Origin: Bigelowiella natans CCMP2755
Lineage: Eukaryota > Cercozoa > Chlorarachniophyceae
Length of the DNA: 64,000 nucleotides
NCBI GenBank assembly: GCA_000320545.1
Contig: ADNK01002131.1
Span: forward strand, 58,219 to 122,218
Direction: 5' to 3'
Made by a program: the position numbers and the translations under genes
Notes under the pieces: generated by a model
Databases searched by the model: none
Told to the model about the DNA's origin: nothing
What the model saw: only the letters and a program-made list of their open reading frames with translations
In this document: piece after piece, positions 58,419 through 64,000 of the stretch
Layout: the number at the start of each line of letters is the position of its first letter
How positions within the stretch are numbered: position 1 is the first letter of the stretch

Positions 58419-59947
58419 CAGCGTCTCGGAATACAGAAATCGGCTGAATTTGTCGGTTTAGAGGCCAAGTCACAACAGGCAGCTGCGACAGATTCACAGG
58501 CTGGTGAGAGATGAAGATCGATGATGATGATGATGAGGAGGATGATGATGATGATGATGAGCCTGAGGAGATTATACATCTTGTATAGTACAATGTAGAG
58601 TCTTTCTCTCTCAACTCATCACCACTCATCACCATCATCATCCACCACCTCTACTAAATACTACTACTACTACTTCCTCTACTACTACCACTATTCATAC
58701 ACAGGGGCGAAGCTGCGAGACGTGGTTGCCTGCAAGATACGAGAGCAGATTGCCCTAAATGCCAAGGAGCACGTGGCGCTTGATAATGCGATGAAGACCG
58801 TCATGGGCCAAACAACGACGAATGTTGGATCTTTGACTGATAGAGCTAGAAGAAGAAGAAGAAGAGAAGGGAGAGGGGCAGGGAGTTTCGAAAATGTCTC
58901 GTTCGATATTGTTCTTTCCAAAATTTAAAATTTTTCTTGAAGTATGTATTCTTCGTTGTCAACTGTACGTCTCTCGCTCCTGCTCCCCCTCCTCCTCCTC
59001 CTCCTCCTCCTCTGCTGCTGCTGTTGTTCTTATCTATCACCTCCTCCTCTTCCTCCATCAACAACACACCTAATGAAATGAATGAATCATCACAGGTCTT
59101 CAAAGCTTGCCTGCCCGCTGGGCAGCACAAGCCCTTCCCGAGCAACATGTTTGCCACCATGGTTCTGTCGGGGGCTAAAGGGAGCAAAGTCAACCATACG
59201 AGTATTTCCTGCCTTTTAGGGCAGCAGGAGTTAGAGGTTGTTATGGCTATAAATAGTACGCTCAGTTGCCACAGGGGGGGGGGGGGGGGGGATGGTGGTG
59301 ACGACGATCATCATGATGATGGCGTGAAGGACGCTTTTCCGAACGAATATTGAACGAATAGGAGTGAGGTGTGCATCGTACTGCAACGAGCATGGGCAAA
59401 CACCATCATCATCTTCATCATCATCATCTTCTTCATGCATGCATGCGAGCATGGATAATAATGAATGAATGGTGACAGGGCCGGCGTGTGCCTTTGATGA
59501 TGAGCGGCCGGACGCTTCCCTCTTTCAAGCCTTACGATCCCTCGCCACGCGCAGGGGGTAGTAATCATCGCTCCCTCCTCCTCCTCCTCCTCCTTCTTCT
59601 TCTTCTTCTTCTTCTTCTTCTTCTTCACAGCAGCAGCAGCAGCAACAACAACATCACCAATGGATGTGATAAATGTATCTTGCTTGCAGCCCCTTTCATC
59701 ATCATCATCATCATCATCATCATGATCGCGCATTATTTAATGGTTCTTTGACGCTCTTTTCCTCTCTTATCCCCCCTCCTCCTTCCTCATCCTTCTTCCA
59801 GGTTTCGTCGCAGATAGATTCTTGACGGGACTGCGGCCTCAGGAATACTACTTCCACTGCATGGCTGGGAGGGAGGTGCGTGCGCGTGTGCTTGCATGTA
59901 CAATCAATGTGTGCGAGAGTGTGTACGTTCCGTATATGTCGGTCTAA

Positions 59948-59998
<51 letters not shown>

Positions 59999-60129
59999 TC
60001 TGTCTCTCTCTCTCTCTGTCTCTCTGTCTGTCCTACATTCCTCCTCTTCAGGGTCGTCTGCGACACGGCTGTGAAGACGTCGAGATCTGGGTATATACCA
60101 CTCACTTATAAATAGGATGATGACGGGGC

Positions 60130-60167
<38 letters not shown>

Positions 60168-60552
60168 CAGTGAGTGTGTCACCGTAGCAGCAGTATAGTT
60201 TGTGTGAAGAAGAAATAAGACCGCATACTCATTAAACCATCACTCCTCCTCCTCCTCCTCCTCCTCCTCCTCCTCCTCTTCCACCATTCGTTGGGGTCCA
60301 AAGTTATCTCCAGCGGTGCCTCGTTAAGCACTTAGAAGGCCTCCAGGTTGCTTACGACTACACGGTGCGCGACACTGAGGGGACGATATATCAATTCAAC
60401 TATGGTGGTGATTCCATCGATACGTCAAGAACCAGTCATTTATACCGCTTCGACTTCCTCAAAGCGGTAATAGGAGAGCACCACCACCACCACCAACAAC
60501 AACATTGATGACAGAAAATACTCAGAGAGAGAGAGAGAGAGAGAAGCTGCAC

Positions 60553-60591
<39 letters not shown>

Positions 60592-61169
60592 GCCCACTAC
60601 AATGGGGCGCCTTCTCCTCGTCGTCGTCGTCGTTGTATTTGACCCTCTTTCTTTCCCGTTGAAACAATCAATCAATTCGTGAACGTTCTCTCTCTTCCTG
60701 ACAGCTGTTGCTTCCTCGAGTTGCGGCCGTCGTCATCGTCGCCGTCGTCTTGCCATTATCGTGATTCCTATCATCGTGACCACCGCCATACTTCTATTAT
60801 TCTTTGGCAGAACTTCCGGTCGCTTCTCCACAAGCTTTCGCCCTCTGCCGCGCTCAAGGGCCTCGATATCAAATCGGTGTCCAAATTCGTCAAGAAAGCA
60901 GCCAAGCGGGCTGCCAAAGAGGGCCTGGAGGAGGGGGGGGGTCATCGTGACCCTGTACTTGCGCAGTTCGCTCCGGGTACATGCCTTGGGGCTGTTTCTG
61001 AGAAGTTCCGAAAGGAGGTTGAGGAGTTCTGCAAAGCGCTGCCCAAGAAGAAGAGTAGCGAGACCTCCAACACGGTCAGTGATGATGATGGTGATGATAG
61101 TGATAATGATGGTTATGATAATGACAATGAGGGTGATAATGTTGATGATGACCTGGCTCTTATCTTAGC

Positions 61170-61227
<58 letters not shown>

Positions 61228-61364
61228 TGAAATCAGGAGGACGTGATCACGCGCAACAAGTTCCGATCTCTGATGTTCCTCAACTACATCAGCTGCCTGG
61301 CTCATCCGGTGAGTAGTTAAATGAGTCAGAGAGAGAAGTTTATTCACTCCCTTCTCATCTTCTC

Positions 61365-61416
<52 letters not shown>

Positions 61417-61631
61417 CCCCTTCTCCTCTCCAACAACATTTCTCTCCTCATTCAAATCCCACCCACTTCCTTACAGTGCCCATCCTCCCCATTCTCATCA
61501 CATTTCATTACTGATATGCTTCAATCGTCTTCGTCGTCAAACCATTCCCCAATGGCAGGGCGAGAGTGTAGGCGTGTGGGCAGCGCAATCAGTTGGAGAG
61601 CCATCCACGCAGATGACACTGAACACCTTCC

Positions 61632-61722
<91 letters not shown>

Positions 61723-61757
61723 ATATATATATATATATATATCTGCCCTCCTGCTGC

Positions 61758-61792
<35 letters not shown>

Positions 61793-62051
61793 AATGACGA
61801 TGACACTGCGGCGTGTAGTTGCTGTTGCTTGTTTTGCTTTGGAATTGGTGTTTGACGACGTATGTGTGTGCTTGTGGGCAGGTGACTCTGGGGATTCCTC
61901 GGCTACGAGAGATTGTGATGACGGCATCAAGGGACATTTCAACGCCCATCATGGAGCTTCCTCTTTTAAAAATCGGTTCGTGTAGTAGTAGTAGAAGTAG
62001 TTCAAGAAGAAGAAGAAGAAGATGATGATGGAATGTACATGGAGAGAGAGA

Positions 62052-62095
<44 letters not shown>

Positions 62096-64000
62096 TGAAA
62101 TGAGGCAGTGGTTTCCTACCACTAACAAAGAAATAAAAGAAGAAGAAGAAGAAGAAGAAGCAGCAGATGATGATGACGATTGATTGGTTGATTGATTCAT
62201 TGAGGGTGAAGCTAATAGTATGGTAGACCCTATCATCCTCCTCCTCCTCCTCCTCCTCCTCCTCCTCCTCTTCAACCTAGAGCAGTAAGACAATTGACGA
62301 TGCCCGCCTTTCCCCCCCTCCCCTCCCCTCCACAACCCCAGGCCCAAAAGGCGGTTATGACCCCGATCTGATCGACAAGGCCAAGGAAAGGGCGCTGCAG
62401 ATGTCCGAATGCACTCTCAGCGACGTGCTTGATTCCGTGCGTGTACGTGAAACCATCAAAGGGCCATTCACAAGGTATAGATTGGAAAAAAAAAAGAAGG
62501 AAAGAATGATGCTAATGATTACGAGGGAGAAGAAGAGGAGGGGGAGAAGGAGGAGGAGGAGGAGAGGCTGCTTGTTGAATATCACATATTGAACGACGAT
62601 GACATCTAACCATCTCTGTTGTATCTCTCTCCCCGTGTTTTGCTTTTGGTGGCGAAGATATCAAATCACCATGATCTACGCCGGTGACGATTCTAAGGCC
62701 GCTCGCAAGCATATGGTTGAGGAGAAGCACTTCAGATTCGGAGTTGAGAAAGAGTTTATCCTCAAAATCCAGGTAGTTTGTTACTACCGCTGCATTTGTA
62801 GCTGTTTACGTTAAGCGAGCTTGGCCGCATTGAAAAGCGTGTGCGCGTTGTAAGCAAGATCGGTGTGTTTTGATTTCGCAGCTTCTTCGGATTGTGTGCA
62901 TTGTGTGTTGTTGTTGTTGTTGGTTATTATCAATAAATTGTTGGGGCGTCGCTTGTTTATTTATGTTGTTGGTATCATCGCGCAAATTAGATGACTTCCT
63001 GACGTATTTCCCCCCTTTTTCTAAGGCTGCCGTGAAGAAGGCCATAAAGGACATCGATAAGGATGAGGCTGCTCAAATGAACATTTCTCTGTCTGCGTCA
63101 CATCAGAGAGACCGCGACGATGTACCCCCTCAAGATAGAGAGGAGGGCGCGGGAGATGGCGAAGCGAAAAAGGGCAAGGATGCGAAAATGGGGCATGAAA
63201 TTGGTGCAGATCACGATGATGACGAGGAGGAGGATGGAAGGAACGATCTCCCATTGCCAGGATCCGAAGAGTGAGTTGTAGTTGTAGTGTTAGTAGTAGT
63301 AGCAGTAGTAGTAGTTTATCACTCGATGATGACTATACAATGGCAATGGTGGTGGTGCTGATGATAATGATGATGATAAGGAAGAGGTACTCCTATGCAT
63401 ATCATCATCGATTCTTAGAAATAAATGGTGAAACGTTGAATAACAACCGAAGCTGGCCGAAGTAAATATTGATATCAATATATATATATATATATATATA
63501 TATTGGTTGTGTGGCGGGGGGGGTGTTGCCTCGAATAACATACCAGGTTTGAGCGGTACCGCAAACGAGCTCAAGAGGAAGAGGAGTATGATGAAGCTGA
63601 TGCCGATGATATCGAGATGGTGCGTCGCGCGGTCAGGAAGAAAAGGGAGGAGGACAAGAAGACGAAGAAGAAGAATAACAACAGCCCCACGAGTGGTAGC
63701 GACGGCAGCAGTAGCAGCACTGGGGCGATGGCGGAGAAGGACCTTGAGGATGATGACGATGAGGAGGAGGACGATGATGATTACGATGATGACGGTAATA
63801 GTCATCGCTAAAGTCTTCTACTTCTATATCCAAATTTGCAATGCAAATCGGAGATATTTGAGTATCATATTGAATAATGGAAAAGCACCTTCATCACTAT
63901 CATCATCGTCATCATCATCATAGCAGCAAGCAGGACATATACCCCCCCTCTCACCTCCCCCCCCCCCCCCCCACCTCCACCCCTTCCTTACTCGTCTTAC
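51504..64000 (+). CDS. POLR1A: RNA polymerase I largest subunit (RPA190/POLR1A), 3' end beyond window
   Basis: Largest catalytic subunit of the rRNA-transcribing polymerase, in at least 25 small exons. Landmarks: [18 protein letters not shown] (51504-51581), zinc ligands in [19 protein letters not shown] (52073 onward) and [10 protein letters not shown] (52344), [12 protein letters not shown] (about 53740-53780), [20 protein letters not shown] (55435 onward), [18 protein letters not shown] (about 56430-56490), active-site [18 protein letters not shown] (56694-56747; the HFPQ form is typical of Pol I), [18 protein letters not shown] (about 59172), [10 protein letters not shown] (about 60063), and [15 protein letters not shown] with trigger loop [10 protein letters not shown] (61559-61636), then [11 protein letters not shown] (61882). 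An acidic linker of the Pol I type follows (63030-63800). The C-terminal end is outside the window. Exons at 52860-53060, 57220-57480 and 58420-58600 are uncertain. Almost every intron contains a microsatellite. Confidence 0.93.
53178..53219. repeat. (GA)n microsatellite with downstream (TTC)n at 53296-53332
   Basis: A GA run and, about 75 bp further on, a TTC trinucleotide run within one intron of the RNA polymerase I gene. Confidence 0.85.
61636..61742. repeat. (AT)n microsatellite, about 107 bp, abutting the trigger-loop exon
   Basis: The AT run starts immediately after the CTT codon of LNTFHL, with a single interruption ATGTATGT at about 61713-61720. It occupies the place where a splice donor and seven conserved codons would be expected. 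Confidence 0.9.
63951..63971. repeat. Poly(C) run near right edge
   Basis: A C-homopolymer inside a probable intron of the RNA polymerase I gene. Similar C or G runs occur at 28044-28052, 28591-28613, 44551-44566 and 59274-59290. Confidence 0.7.

Overview
The window is nuclear DNA from a eukaryote. Every recognisable gene is split by GT-AG introns, the products are universal eukaryotic proteins (a 26S proteasome ATPase, the RNA polymerase I large subunit, tafazzin, a WASH-complex subunit), and introns and spacers are crowded with microsatellites. WASH, a possible ciliary-type coiled-coil protein and a surface protein with a long Pro-Thr stalk would fit a flagellate protist, perhaps a stramenopile alga. 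That placement is inference from protein style, not a phylogeny.

Left part (1-14.7 kb). The 3' end of an unidentified gene is followed by about 3 kb of short tandem repeats and weak ORFs. Next come two acidic or basic minus-strand ORFs, a cell-surface protein gene (5.26-7.15 kb, minus) whose ectodomain holds seven cysteine-pair repeats, and a degenerate retroelement-like block (about 8.0-11.3 kb, plus) that combines an OTU-like protease with an endonuclease but has no reverse transcriptase. A near-perfect inverted repeat of about 530 bp follows at 11.86-12.38 kb.

Middle part (14.8-35.4 kb). A WASH complex subunit 1 gene (minus), an unidentified basic multi-exon gene (plus), a spacer full of GCTAGC words, a major facilitator transporter (plus), a large ankyrin/ZZ-like gene (minus), a putative secreted multi-exon protein (plus) and a coiled-coil protein gene (minus).

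Right part (35.9-64 kb). A six-exon gene predicted to encode 1,593 residues joins leucine-rich repeats, ankyrin repeats, low-complexity linkers and an ADF/coactosin-like actin-binding domain. It is followed by tafazzin (minus) and proteasome ATPase RPT3 (plus), which are divergent across about 0.85 kb, then a small secreted protein (minus) and the RNA polymerase I largest subunit (plus), which runs off the right edge.

Genes alternate between strands and there are no operons. The neighbours share no obvious pathway, although WASH and the ADF-domain protein both point to actin. I found no rRNA, tRNA or CRISPR array.

Exon coordinates were derived by hand from GT-AG signals, codon phase and protein similarity. 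The best supported are RPT3, WASH, tafazzin, the LRR-ankyrin-ADF gene and the core exons of RNA polymerase I. Other multi-exon models are approximate at their 5' ends.
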